A DNA stretch of 64,000 nucleotides from Diplonema papillatum. Its lineage: Eukaryota > Euglenozoa > Diplonemea > Diplonemida > Diplonemidae. A program made the translations under genes and the position numbers. The stretch is from the NCBI GenBank assembly GCA_030068145.1, contig JAPJBO010000004.1:496001-560000 (forward strand). Reading direction: 5' to 3'. Of the stretch, positions 1 through 10,083 are shown one piece after another. The notes under the pieces are model-generated. The model did not search any database. It was given only the letters and a program-made list of their open reading frames with translations, and was not told the DNA's origin. Position 1 is the stretch's first letter, and each line of letters opens with the position of its first letter.

Positions 1-705
1 CACGAGCGCGGAAATCCGCCACCCACCATTCGGCTAGATATTACAAGAACACAACTGAAAAGCTTACTACAAACGGATAGTGTTACAAAGGCGAACGAAT
101 CATGCGAGAACCTACGTAGGGGCCCCTCAACAGCTTTCAGAACGGCATAGTAAGTCAAGAGACGGATAAGCGTGCGCACATTCTACTTCCGTCTGATCTG
201 CATGTTCCCAGTTCTACCCTCCGTTGATCTGTTGTGTGTATTCGCAACGACTTCATCCGGGTCCTATGCGGCTCCAATACGACAAAACTGCATGCGGTCC
301 TGACCAGGTAACATCCTCCTACCTGAAAATGTCTAACCACGACTACGGATTTGGTGCCATCGAGGCAGCCATGGAGTGTAAGTATGCCAACGGGGCTTAG
401 CATCGGGGCTGCCGTGCATACTAGTTCCCGTAAAATATTTGTTTCCCTTGACTTGTGCCATGTCGGACGGTAGGATTTTCCGCGTCAGCCTCATTTCAAT
501 CCTGGAGACAAAGCACTCACACAATAAAGACTAGCCCATTTCACGGGCCAAAACTGCCTTTGTTGCAGAAATCGGCAATATTAAGGCAAGCGATGACAGA
601 ACAGCGCACACGAAGACGACCGGCTCTGAAGAGACCCGCGCCGCAAGCTGCGCGAGCAGAGGGTGCCAAGCAAACCACGAAGGAAGGCGAGGAGATTTAG
701 GAGAG

Positions 706-788
706 TTCAATTGTAATATAACGATACACGGCGTGGATGGGGGGGGGTCTCAGACCCCCCCCAAAAACACTAGTGTATTACAATTGAA
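706..788. mobile_element. 83-bp palindromic (foldback/MITE-like) element
   Basis: The ends are perfect 13-bp inverted repeats, TTCAATTGTAATA at 706-718 and its complement at 776-788. The centre is a second perfect palindrome, GGGGGGGGTCT (740-750) against AGACCCCCCCC (752-762) around a single C. The same end motif, TTCAATTGTA, recurs at about 1.61-1.69 kb. No transposase is present, so it would be non-autonomous. A clear target-site duplication was not identified. Confidence 0.6.
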
Positions 789-1604
789 GTGCAGCTTGCC
801 TGTTAGAAACACGTTGTTGTCGGGACTAAATGACACAGTGTGAGTACAATGCAACTCCGAGCAAAAACTGAAGGAAAACCTTCACGCAACAAGCGAAAGG
901 TTCGAGCCCGCAGTTCGGACTCCGAGCCCTGATTTCTCGTGCACCGGGTCGGAAGTACCCAACTGGTGCATGCCGTGGGTGTTTCCACCAACACCTGGCA
1001 AGACTCCTGCCAAGACTCTTGGCAAGAGAGTACCCTGACTTGGGCCTGAGGTTGACTTTTTCTGGGGTGGTTGCTCAGTATCAGAGTTTCCAACAGCATG
1101 GCGACCGCAGTCCGACGAACTTACTGCTTTCTCTTTTTGACAGAGAGCGCTGGCGGCAGACGGGCACCACTGATAAATCTGGGGATAACAATATGTCCCA
1201 TCCGATGGGCCATCGCCCCCATGCCGGGCCACGGTCACGATTGGCAGTGTCTCCGGCTGGCTCCGAAGCTCAACTCCGGAGCTGGCTCAGCAGCTCCGGA
1301 GCCACCGCCACACTGCGATTGCCGGCCCATTGCCATGTTTGTGCTTCATGATCCCCGCACACAGCCAGCTCCAAGACTTTGGCACGAGCAACGGCATCAG
1401 CGACATCACCATGATCATGCTCAAAACCTTTAGAAGACCCGGGTTCGGAATGCACACCAAAACCTCGTTTTGAGAGTTCTTCTCCGCTTTGGAGGTCCAA
1501 CATGACTTTTCCAAAAAAAGCCGAAACGAAAACGGCCGCCTCACTGACTGGCTCACACTCAACGGCAGTGCGAAAGTGTCAGCCGTACAGCAACATTACA
1601 ATTC

Positions 1605-1697
1605 AATTGTATTATACGGTTGAGATGCGCCGATTCCCCGAAAAAAAAAGTTCAATTGTATTATACGGTTCAATTGTATTATACGGTTCAATAGTAA
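1605..1697 (+). repeat. Short direct repeats TTCAATTGTATTATACGG
   Basis: The 18-base motif TTCAATTGTATTATACGG occurs three times (about 1613, 1650 and 1670), followed by a diverged fourth copy. It shares its first ten bases with the terminal repeats of the palindromic element at 706-788. The block may be a degraded cluster of that element's ends. Confidence 0.55.
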
Positions 1698-1734
1698 TTA
1701 GCCCCCCCCAGTAGTCCCCAGGAACCCGTATCAA

Positions 1735-1856
1735 AAATATTTATCGGAAACAAAAAAATATTTATCGGAAACAAAAAATATTCATCGGAAACAAAAAAAT
1801 ATTTATCGGAAACAAAAAAATATTTATCGGAAACAGAAAACTATTTATCGGAGTGT
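1735..1856 (+). repeat. AT-rich tandem repeat, about 23-bp unit, six copies
   Basis: Six imperfect copies of a unit built on ATATTTATCGGAAACAAAA are arranged head to tail. The same unit forms a second block at 2518-2613. The roughly 660 bp between the blocks has no recognisable gene. Confidence 0.8.
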
Positions 1857-2517
1857 CAGGCGACGAGTGCCGTTTTCATCGCAAATATACCGCGGCACAA
1901 GGCATTGCCGCCGGTCAAGTGCACTAAGTCGCAAGCACCGTGAACGCATCGCTTGCCCCGCGTCCTTTTCATGCCTCCTCAGTCGAGTCTCAGATACTAG
2001 TAGCTGCTTGAGGCGTCGGAAGGCATAGACGCGTGCACTGCCCCGGACTGGTTCTGTGTGATAATCGCACCACAGTGGCAAAACCTCCCGACATGCCTTG
2101 CCGGTAAAACCGCGCACACTTTCGAGGCTGAGGCTGTGCTTGTATCCCGCGTGCTTCGACTGCGTCCAGCAGGAGCTACGCAAATCTTGCTGTTTAGATT
2201 GACACCAACGTCAAAGTAGCACGATATTGCTTGCCCAGCGCACCAACCCAGCACCGGGCATAGTCAGCTTCAAAGTCAATACACACTGAGGTAAACAAAG
2301 TCTACGCGATTTGCATCGCCGTGAAGTATCGGTGTGATGAACAGGTTTTCGACTTTTCGCGAGCCGGACACGCTCGTGACTACGCCTGCAGTCGCTCTCA
2401 CGACCGGTTCCAATGCACAGATCCCAAAAGTTTTTTTTTGGCAAAAGTTTTTTTTTTCCGGGGGTTCCCAAAAATTTACGCGCGCGCGGACATGGGCCAA
2501 AAAAAAAAACCGCCTAC

Positions 2518-2613
2518 CCTTATCGGAAACAAAAAAAAATATGTATCGGAAACAAAAAATATTTATCGGAAACAAATAAATATTTATCGGAAACGTTCCG
2601 ATAAATATTTTCC
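2518..2613 (+). repeat. Second block of the TATTTATCGGAAAC repeat with a terminal inversion
   Basis: Four copies of the unit seen at 1735-1856 are followed by an inverted half copy (GTTCCGATAAATATTTT), giving a small hairpin. The block lies immediately downstream of the point where the amine oxidase frame is lost. Confidence 0.75.
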
Positions 2614-2646
2614 CCACTTAAGTGCTTCCGATATGGTTTTGTCTCA

Positions 2647-3504
2647 TTAAAAAATACGAAAGCTCTTCCTTGAGTGTCCATACGTCAAAAGTCCACTGAG
2701 GAGACCCCAGGCTGAAGGGAGAATCTGGCTCTCTGTGTTGACGGAGACGGAGCGGACCGTGCAGTTGTAGACGACGCGCTGCTGCGCCGCGAGAGCGTCG
2801 GTGAGGCTGCCCATCCCGCGCTTGAGCACGTGGTCCCTGCCGGGGAACGCGAGGGACGCGTCGAATTCGACGGTGCTCAGGTCGCGCAGGTCTGCGATCT
2901 GGTCCTGCACGATCTCCCAGAAGAAGTGCCACGCCAACGCCTCCTCCAGCGGCGAGAGCTCAGCTGCAGGAGCTGGAACGCCGCTCCGGATGCCTGCCGT
3001 CACGTTCAACTTCTCCCTCGCGGTGACGAAAGCTTGCTCCAGCGGAGCGTCCTTGTACAGTCGGTCCCGGGTTGTGAAGACGGACTTACGCAGTTTTTTG
3101 TACGTCGCCTTTGCGTTGTGCATGTCCTCTTCGCTGATGCGCGTGCCGTCGCGACCGTAGACAACCTTTTTCGAGTAGTCGACCGGGATCGTTTCGAGGC
3201 GCAGCTCCGCGGCCAAGTCGGTGAGCGGGTTGCCTTCCACGCCGTGGATGAACGTGGCGCCGACGTCGATCGGGTGGCCCCAGGCGCGGTGCGTCCAGAC
3301 CCTGCCGCCGGCCTTGCCGCGCGCTTCGAGGACGGTCACGTCGCCGAACCCCGCCCGCTGCAGCCGGTGCGCGGCCGACAGGCCGCCCAGCCCGGCACCC
3401 ACGACCACCACCTTCGCGTTCACTCTCAAGCCGGGTTGCGCGCTGGTCCAGAAGACCCCTGTTGCTACGGCTACCGCGAGCAGCCCCAGAGCTCCTCGGA
3501 TCAT
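2647..3504 (-). CDS. Flavin-containing amine oxidase (polyamine-oxidase-like), N-terminal part only
   Basis: The product resembles FAD-dependent amine or polyamine oxidases, which oxidise amines with release of hydrogen peroxide. The ATG at 3504 is followed by a hydrophobic segment (about residues 5-22) that looks like a signal peptide or anchor. A Rossmann FAD-binding start (VVVVGAGLGGLSAAHRL, from about residue 32), the VLEAR element, GGRVWT and GATFIHG follow in the family's order. Members usually have 450-550 residues, but homology stops at about residue 257 (VRSVSV). The last ~28 codons before the stop look non-coding, so either an intron starts there or the gene is broken by the adjacent AT-rich repeats. 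No C-terminal FAD-binding or substrate domain was found to the left, within the window. Best read as a partial or truncated gene. Confidence 0.75.
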   Translation of the reverse strand: MIRGALGLLAVAVATGVFWTSAQPGLRVNAKVVVVGAGLGGLSAAHRLQRAGFGDVTVLEARGKAGGRVWTHRAWGHPIDVGATFIHGVEGNPLTDLAAELRLETIPVDYSKKVVYGRDGTRISEEDMHNAKATYKKLRKSVFTTRDRLYKDAPLEQAFVTAREKLNVTAGIRSGVPAPAAELSPLEEALAWHFFWEIVQDQIADLRDLSTVEFDASLAFPGRDHVLKRGMGSLTDALAAQQRVVYNCTVRSVSVNTESQILPSAWGLLSGLLTYGHSRKSFRIF

Positions 3505-3722
3505 CGTGTGGCGTCCCCCCTACCCCCTGCCATTCGCGATTGCCTCTGTAGAGCTGTCTGTTTGCCATGTCATCGCGAGGTAGGTGTACCGCAGGAAGGA
3601 ACGCAGCGGACGGTCCTTCGCCAAGCCGCTCTCTGCCACAACCAATTTTTATCACCGGGAAACGTCAATTCCCTTGGCTGGAAACGCACTGCGATGCGTC
3701 ACCTAACCTTTCGTTGACTTTT

Positions 3723-3838
3723 GTGGACAGGAACCCTGTGTGTAGAAACCGGCGCAAAGAAATAGACAAACTGCCCTAATGTGGACAGGAATCCTTTGTG
3801 TGGAAACCGGCGCGAAAAAATAGACAAACTTTCCTAAT
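3723..3838 (+). repeat. 58-bp tandem duplication
   Basis: Two adjacent copies (3723-3780 and 3781-3838) each start GTGGACAGGA and end near AAATAGACAAACT..CCTAAT, about 90% identical. They lie about 220 bp upstream of the amine oxidase start codon, on its 5' side. Whether they act in transcription is unknown. Confidence 0.8.
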
Positions 3839-3865
3839 CAGGGCCGAATAAAACGCGCAGGTAAT

Positions 3866-3935
3866 GTTCGGAGCGCAGGGGCGTCGGCCTCCAGGCCTGG
3901 ATACCCAGGTTCGAACCCTGCCGAGGACGCCTCTC
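3866..3935 (+). tRNA. tRNA-like relic with Pol III box motifs
   Basis: A B-box-like GGTTCGAACCC (about 3909) lies some 30 bases after an A-box-like GGAGCGCAGGGG. The ends GGGCGTC and GACGCC can pair, but the span is too short for a normal tRNA and I could not draw a full cloverleaf or assign an anticodon. A related piece with GGGTTCGAGAG occurs at 13079-13135. Probably a degraded tRNA or tRNA-derived repeat. Confidence 0.25.
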
Positions 3936-4506
3936 GCACAGGAAGGCACACCACGTAAAAACGCGTCCACAACATACGTCAAAGCTTCAGTTGCAAGACG
4001 TTTCGCTCGGATCGACCAGTATAATTTGGCAAAGAATCTGTGGCGATAATCTGCATCACCGCGGGTCGCGGTCATCTCTTTGCACATGAAGTGTCGTGCA
4101 CATGTCACCTCTTCAGCTAATCTTGATCGTCGCGTTCAGGCGCACGCTTGACATAGAAAAATCAGTGATGTACCCTACACTGCAACCGTCTTCAGGGCGC
4201 GGCGTGCTGCGCAGTGAGCTACTATGTCCAAGTGATTCGCAGGGGTTTGTCTGAAAGGCATGTGTACGGATGAAGCGAAGTGAACGGATCGTGAAAAATG
4301 CCTAGCAAGCAGAGAGTCTCCGTCGACGCGTCCATGTGTAAACACACTCCTCAGACGCGCCGGGGGCAGAAGTTTTTGTTTGTGCGATTCAACCTGCCTG
4401 TGTTTTGGTTAAACCGCTGCCATCGTTATTGTTAGCTGTAACAAACGCTGTCTCCAGGGAAGCAGAAATCGGTTGTCGCAAAAAGGAACCCATGAGCGGT
4501 CCGCCA

Positions 4507-4640
4507 GTAAGAAAAAGACAGGCGCTTCGTTGTTTGTGCGTGCCGGACAATCGGTTTCCCACTTGTATTTACCCGGTGTCATTTTCAGGTAAGGAATTCT
4601 GGTCAACCCCCAAAACACGCTGCTTACGTCTTTTTAGCCT
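4507..4640 (+). repeat. Dispersed repeat family E, copy with an intron-like core
   Basis: The family starts with AAGACAGGCGCTTCGTTTTG followed by TTTGTGCGTGCCGG. Other copies or parts are near 6866, 8186, 31046-31195, 31221-31262, 31385-31420, 31640-31770 and 51156-51215. This copy holds a 49-base GT...AG segment (4589-4637) with donor CAG/GTAAGG and acceptor TCTTTTTAG. No reading frame is conserved among the copies. Confidence 0.7.
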
Positions 4641-5875
4641 GCACAATACACTGAAGGACGTGTGTGAAGCCCCGCCGGAGTGAGGCCCCGCCGGAGAACA
4701 CACTTCCGTGTCAACAGCAGTTGGACACGGGCGCGGTCGGCAGGCAAAGGTTGCACCATTACCGCGTATAATTGCTGCTTCTGCGACAGGGCCGGATACT
4801 CAAGCAACCCGTAGTTGGATGTAGAGCTCAGGGTGGCCCCGGTTGGCTCGGAATCAGCGTACTGCTGGTGTTCAGAAACTGGGGTGAACCCCTCGCGAAA
4901 AGACCTGTGCTCTATGAACGATGGTAATGGTGCATTGATTGCTTGCTTCAAAACTGCGACTGACGAGCTTGGGGACGTGCGTTTCGAAAGAAACTAGGAG
5001 GGCGCGATTTGCAACAGGTATGTCCTTTTGTGCACGCTCCCAGCACTGAACCCAGCTTGCAGTGTTGCAGCCACATGTTCTCTTCTGTAAACCGGGCACA
5101 TGTCTTTCGTGGGAGTCATTTGCACGCAACTGAGTACCAAATTATGCTTCCCGTGTTGTTCACAGCCTGGCGGCCTCCTCGGGTATCCTACGAAGCACGT
5201 GGATTTTCAAAGAAAGAAGCAAAGAAATGTGAAAACGGGAAACGTAATAGAACAGAGGTTGGCATTCATCTCATTAGTTGCAGCATACGAGCAGGTTCTG
5301 TGCAGGTTTCGTGTCGCTTGTTGAGGGATCTCTTTCGTGGACCCCTGACAAGTTGAAGAGGCCGAGAACGAGGGAGAGTTCGAATACAGCATCTATTTCG
5401 TGTCGGAAAGTAGGTGCGAGACCAGGCAAACCTTGTGGGCTAGCTACGTTTGATCGTGAATCTACCAATCAGGGCTTATCCCAGAGTCTCGTTCAGACCG
5501 GATGCTCTGTTTCAACTCTCTCGTACACTTTTCCTCCCGTGCCCGTGGGGTGAGATCTTGACTTTGAATTGTTCCGAGGTCCACAAGCATAACCCGAGTT
5601 TCGAAGAAGATTTGATGCTCGCAAAGACGCCCTGAAGGGGGCGGTGTTCCGCCTTCAAAAGTATGCCTTCGCTCTTACGCTATCCTTTTTCAAAAACTGT
5701 TGCGTTGATGCTTTTTTTTTGAGCAGGCCGAGTTTGGGCCCTCAGGTTGTTCTTCTTCTTTTTCACCTGGTATGTCTTGAGTAGGGATCTGCATGTGAAA
5801 CGCGGACATGATCTTCAGTTTGGTGTTGGTTCGCTCATTCAGGCCTACATTCTTGGAACACATTGCAATGTCTCG

Positions 5876-6097
5876 AAAATACTCGAGGGACTGCCTTGTG
5901 CTTACTTCGAAGGAGGCTAGAGGGGGAGAAAACAATACAACTACAAAGTGGGTCTTTTTTGTTGAACGCTTACGCCCGCCACTAAACCCAGGGTTACCTG
6001 TGTTTCGTGTGGGCTACAGCACATTTACCTCCTTTGATCTATCGCAACTGGCAGTCTCCTCAAGCATTTCCTACAAAGCAGGTGCTTATACAAAAAA
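5876..6097 (+). mobile_element. Family A TIR element (MITE-like), about 210 bp
   Basis: The element begins AAATACTCGAGGGACTGCC and ends GGCAGTCTCCTCAAGCATTTCC, which are imperfect inverted repeats. A conserved tail, CTACAAAGCAGGTGCTTATA, follows. Internal landmarks are GAAACAATACAACTACAAAG and CCACTAAACCCAG. About ten copies occur in the window. None encodes a transposase. Confidence 0.75.
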
Positions 6098-6489
6098 ACT
6101 AGATATTCCTCATCGACAGAACCGACAAGGGAACTTTTCAACGTGTTTGCTCGTTCGCCCGAACTTTGTTGGAGTGACGCCCGCATGAAAACTCGGCGAC
6201 TTTTGAAGCCTCCGGGGTGCCTTTTGACGAATGGATTTCTTGTTCGGTTCATTTCTTGTTTCGCGACGCTTTGTGCGTCGGCATTTGTCGTGCGGACATG
6301 GGTGAGAGCCTCGGCGGTATTTCGAGGACTGGTACCGCAAAGAGTCGTTGACTGCTTTGGCTGGGTGTTTGAACGGGGAATATGAGGGAGGGGATGTGTC
6401 TCGTGTCGGGTGATTTCTCCGCAACGCCATGAACCCTATTTGTATGTCTTTGTTCGTTTTGGGATTGTGTAACGGGCGGGTTGTATGCC

Positions 6490-6786
6490 TCAAAATACTC
6501 GACGTCGCTGCTTCGACTCCGAATGGAAGTGAGGAAATATAGAGGTAGAGGGGCAATACAATACAAACACAGCCTGATTTGTTCTTCGCTTACACCGCGT
6601 GTGTTGGTTTCTCACTCAGGACTTTGACCTGTTGTATTTGTGTGTCTTGTCGTGTAGGAGTAGACTCGCATGACCTCACCTCCGTTCAACACAAGTTTCG
6701 GTGGTTACAGCACTTGTAATCCCTTCGGTTCTTTGTCTGGCAGCTTCGTCAAGCATTTCCTTCCAAGCAATAAATGTAAAAAAAGA
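6490..6786 (+). mobile_element. Family B TIR element, relative of family A
   Basis: It begins AAATACTCGACGTCGCTGC and ends near TGGCAGCTTCGTCAAGCATT, with the same plan as family A: similar inverted ends, a GGGGCAATACAATACAAAC block and an A-rich tail. Further copies are at 28739-28952 (inside the malate dehydrogenase intron) and 57135-57418. Confidence 0.65.
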
Positions 6787-7854
6787 ACACGAGAGTGTGT
6801 GAGAGAGAGACGAGTTAGAGTTTAGGGACCATCCATTCTTTCCGAGGAGTTTCCGGTCGCCTCACTACAGAACTAAAAAGACGGCGCTTCGTTTTGTTTG
6901 TGCGTGCCAGTTGATCGGCCCTCTGGCTTTAGAGAGGGGGAAATCACAAGAACGTGCTTGGAACAAATACGTCCCAACGCCGCACTGGCGCGCCGCGTTT
7001 CGGTCCTTTAAGCTACGGACTCATGGGGATGGATGAGGGAGCGGGGGTTTCTGAAGGTTGCAGAGAGACTTCCTGGGAATCACTTGGGCAACCTCGTCTC
7101 GGTACTATGACTTCACGATGGGGAACCCGGGGGTCTGTTGGAAAGGAATCGCGACTTTGACGTGATAGGCCCAGTGTTCTTCGACACTATTCTGTATCTC
7201 CCGTCTGTGAACGGCTGCAGTGGAAAAGTTTGGTACATGAAAACCTCCTCTCCTTCGGGCCAGGAACTCTGATGAACTGCCTAAAACCCACGGATTCGTT
7301 TTGAGCTGTTGTAGAGGTCAACCCGCAAGATTGAGAGAGAGAGACGAGTGCTGCTAGGGCGGGCGTAAGTTGCTCCGGAGGCGCGCTGCAGGTTGAGGCT
7401 CTGCGACAGTGCAGTGAGTGGCGGCACCGGAGTTGGTGCTGCAGCGGGCGCTCTGGCCGGCGGGTGAGCTCGTCTCGCGGGGGATCGCCGCCTTGTAACG
7501 CTGCGGGCCCTCTTCTTTCTCGCGACTGCGCGGCCTTCCATTGGCACTCCCACAAATATAGCGTGGTAAGCAAAGATGTCCCAAGATCATTCGCATTCGG
7601 ATCATCAACGACAGAGAACTGATCGTCATCGACCGGATAATGGCCAGGTCACCGATGATTCGTCTGCAGCTCGGCAATGAACAAGCAGAGACACTCCAAC
7701 GGCAGCCCCATTCGGATCATCAATGGTCGAGAACAGGGGGAATAATTGAGCGAAACAGAACGGCGGCCTTCACTGGCTTGGATTGCCGGGTGGGGCGCAC
7801 AGGAGACCACAGACAATCGGAGGGGCGCTCCCGGTGGTCTTAATCGACGGAGGC

Positions 7855-7985
7855 TGGGGAGAAACAGTGCAACTACAACTTTAACGGGTCTTTTTTTGTT
7901 GAACGCTCCCGGCACCAAACCCAGATGTACCTGCGTTTTCGTGTGACAGTAGATTCCTCGCTTGTGATATGTTGCAACTGGGCAA
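7855..7985 (+). mobile_element. Diverged family A element, 3' part interrupted
   Basis: The internal family A landmarks (GGGGAGAAACAGTGCAACTAC, TTGTTGAACGCT, CAAACCCAG) are recognisable. The copy breaks at the GGCAACTA sequence where the TA-flanked element at 7989-8124 begins, which suggests the younger element inserted into it. Confidence 0.5.
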
Positions 7986-7988
7986 CTA

Positions 7989-8124
7989 CCGTCTTCGGAA
8001 AAATATTGTTTGGATGGGAAAAATAGCCTAATTTTCTGGGTTGGCCATTTTATCCAAAATACTTCCTATCCAAACATTTTTGTATCCAACTGTTGTTCCA
8101 ATCCAATAATTTTTCCGAAGACGG
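7989..8124. mobile_element. 136-bp TA-flanked MITE (Tc1/mariner-like ends)
   Basis: The ends are inverted repeats starting CCGTCTTCGGAAAAA on both sides, followed by a looser TATTG..TTGGAT. The element is flanked by TA dinucleotides (7987-7988 and 8125-8126), as expected for Tc1/mariner target duplication. The interior is AT-rich and non-coding. Confidence 0.7.
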
Positions 8125-8772
8125 TACAAAGTGAGACGGCGTTTCTGTTCCTTGCCGAACGGCGTGAAGTAGGCAAGAGAACACCGCGAAAATGTCAGGC
8201 GCTTGGTCGGTTTGTTTGTGCGTGTCGCGATTGGTGCTAGGAGGCACCACTTATTTGTGGGTGGGTGTGTCTCCGTAGCTCCCCGGTAACGTTTGACTAT
8301 CAGAGCTTCAGTCGATCATGCTTGCAAGGTCGCACACCAGTCAGCTTCGGGCAGAAAGCCCCAGGCGGGGAGTTCGCAACTGCGTGTACAGTTTTGCCTC
8401 CGAAACAAGTGTGCCGGCTTTGAAGCGAGGGACGTATACACAGGTCGCGCGAGAGACGGAGCTAAACCATCTAGCGTGCAAACAAAGGTGTCCCTTAAAC
8501 CGGCACGTCGTATGTTGTGTCCGCAAACAAGGGTGTTGAACCACCAAGCTTCTCACGTTGCCAAGGCTGCGCGAGAGTGAATGAGCTAACCAATCAGCCC
8601 AAAGCACAACAAGCACCTCTTGCGTGCCGATGCGCAGGTTGGGCGAGAGCGAATGAGCTAACCGATCTTGCGTTCACATGCGCGGCAGTGAATGAGCTGG
8701 ACTTGGGCCGCGCATTGCGTCGGTGGATTTGGAGAGTACGGAGTCCGTACTACGGACGCCGAGGGCAAAAGC

Positions 8773-8802
8773 GAAGCCTCGGGCCGAACAGCCCGAGGCT
8801 TC
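8773..8802. promoter_or_regulatory. Perfect 12-bp stem, 6-nt loop hairpin downstream of a gene
   Basis: GAAGCCTCGGGC (8773-8784) pairs perfectly with GCCCGAGGCTTC (8791-8802) around a six-base loop. It starts 32 bases past the stop codon of the minus-strand gene at 8835, so it would lie in that gene's 3' untranslated region. A role in 3' end formation or mRNA stability is possible but untested. Confidence 0.5.
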
Positions 8803-8834
8803 AAGGCAACCCTTTGCTTTCACAACAACCCAGT

Positions 8835-9344
8835 TTAAACGGACGCGTCATACGTCGTGTCCGCAAACGAGTTGTTGAACCGCCGAGCATTCCGCTTGCC
8901 GTTATACAGGTTGCGCGAAGAGTTGAACTCGGAGAGCAGAAAGTCATCCAGGTCGGAACCGGAGCCCGAATCGTAGCCGTCGGATGCGCTCGTGGTGTTG
9001 GTGCCGTCTGAGAGCACATCTTCGATGATCAATCTGGGCACGTGAATCGCGAAGCAGGTCTCCGGCCCCTCGAGCAGCGCCCCCTGCAGCTCAGCCAGCT
9101 CGCGTCTCTGAGCTTCGACGAGCTCGGTTTTGACGCCAACCATCGCTTCAACCGCGTCTCTGTGGATTTCGCCACGCGCCAGCAGCTCCAACGCTTCGAG
9201 CCTCTCCACCTCCAGCCTTGGCTCTCTTTCGGTTTGGCACGCTGAATCGGACACGCACTCGGCTTCGTGCAACGGCAACCTCGATTCCGGGAGCTCTCCC
9301 AAGGTCAACCCGTCTTCCGGCGACCACGCTGGAGATTCACCCAT
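8835..9344 (-). CDS. Hypothetical acidic protein or terminal exon, 169 aa
   Basis: I do not recognise a family. The open frame continues upstream to 9368 without an ATG; the first ATG is at 9344. The product is acidic and probably helical in its first 100 residues (repeated Glu/Leu/Arg, such as EVERLEALELLARGEI). A hydrophobic patch (FAIHVPRLIIEDV) follows, then a Ser/Gly/Asp-rich stretch ending DDFLLSEF, and an Asn/Arg-rich tail. Codon use is GC-rich, like the recognised genes, and the frame is on the same strand. It could be the last exon of a larger gene, since upstream DNA is repetitive and no partner exon was found. A strong hairpin lies just past the stop. Confidence 0.45.
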   Translation of the reverse strand: MGESPAWSPEDGLTLGELPESRLPLHEAECVSDSACQTEREPRLEVERLEALELLARGEIHRDAVEAMVGVKTELVEAQRRELAELQGALLEGPETCFAIHVPRLIIEDVLSDGTNTTSASDGYDSGSGSDLDDFLLSEFNSSRNLYNGKRNARRFNNSFADTTYDASV

Positions 9345-9590
9345 CTCCTCTCCCTCCACCACCCACACGACGCCCTTGCACTGGGCACCACCAGAGGGCT
9401 ACTGGACGGGGCAGATCGAAAGGTCAGCCCGCCGACGGCTTTTCTCTTTCCTCCAACGACGCAGCGAGTGTCAGGCTAGTCAACCACGAAGGCGGTTGAT
9501 TTTTTTTTTCTCCTGGTTGTGTGGTTGCGCCAGAAGGGGGTTTTAGCGTTGACTGTGGTTTCGAGGTTCGGTGTTTTTGGGGTCGCGGGT

Positions 9591-10083
9591 TGACCATTGA
9601 GGCTGTGACTCGGGTAGTGTGAGGGATGCACGCAGAAATACACACTTTAACTACGGCTACTGGCCAAGTTTGTAACTGTTGCGACCGACACCAAGTTTTT
9701 GCGTGAAGTGGCGCTTGAGCTCCGGTGGACACGCCATGCACCCAGATTTGGGTCGCTGGTTGACCATTGAGGCTGTGACTAGGGTAGTGTGAGGGATGCA
9801 CGCATAAATACACACTTTAACTACGTCTACTAGCCAAGTTTGTAACTGTAGCGACCGACACCAAGTTTTTGCGTGAAGTGGCGCTTGAGCTCGGGTGTAC
9901 ACGCCATGCACCCAGATTTGGGTCGCCGGCTGACCACTGAGGCTGTGACTAGGGTCGTGTGAGGGACGCATAAATACACACTTTAACTACGGCCACTAGC
10001 CAAGTTTGCAACTGTTGCGACCGACACCAAGTTTTTGCGCGAAGTGGCGCTTGAGCTCGGGTGTACACGCCATGCACCCAGAC
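9591..10083 (+). repeat. 170-bp tandem repeat, three copies
   Basis: Copies start at 9591, 9761 and 9931 with TGACCATTGAGGCTGTGACT and run to ATGCACCCAGA. The third has a small deletion near GAGGGACGCATAAAT. A diverged single relative lies at about 26195-26290. The open frames across this block are repeat artefacts. Confidence 0.9.

Larger units (their letters stand above)
1..2646. other. Gene-free, repeat-rich left end
   Basis: I see no convincing coding sequence here. The stretch holds a palindromic element near 0.7 kb, short direct repeats near 1.6 kb, two blocks of an AT-rich tandem repeat, and long A or T runs near 2.43-2.51 kb. The segment around 2430-2500 resembles, in inverse orientation, the sequence just right of the hAT element (52977-53045): both combine a GCGCGCG run, a TTTTGGGAA-type core and A-tracts. 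Open frames here are short and have no family signature. Confidence 0.5.
3839..8834. other. Gene-free region with dispersed repeats
   Basis: No coding sequence could be supported in about 5 kb. The region contains a tRNA-like relic, members of several dispersed repeat families described separately, and a repeat family beginning GAGAGAGACGAGT (about 6797-6870 and 7332-7365). That family has further copies at 14030-14140, 18185-18370 and 29070-29165. The segment 7430-7530 is also a close copy of 18265-18365 (shared core GCGCTCTGGCCGGCGGGTGA). Confidence 0.5.

Noticed and set aside
2830..3717. Long plus-strand frames opposite the amine oxidase, FEN1, malate dehydrogenase, kinesin and other genes
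   Set aside because: They mirror GC-rich minus-strand coding sequence, lack family motifs and have low-complexity Arg/Pro/Ala composition.
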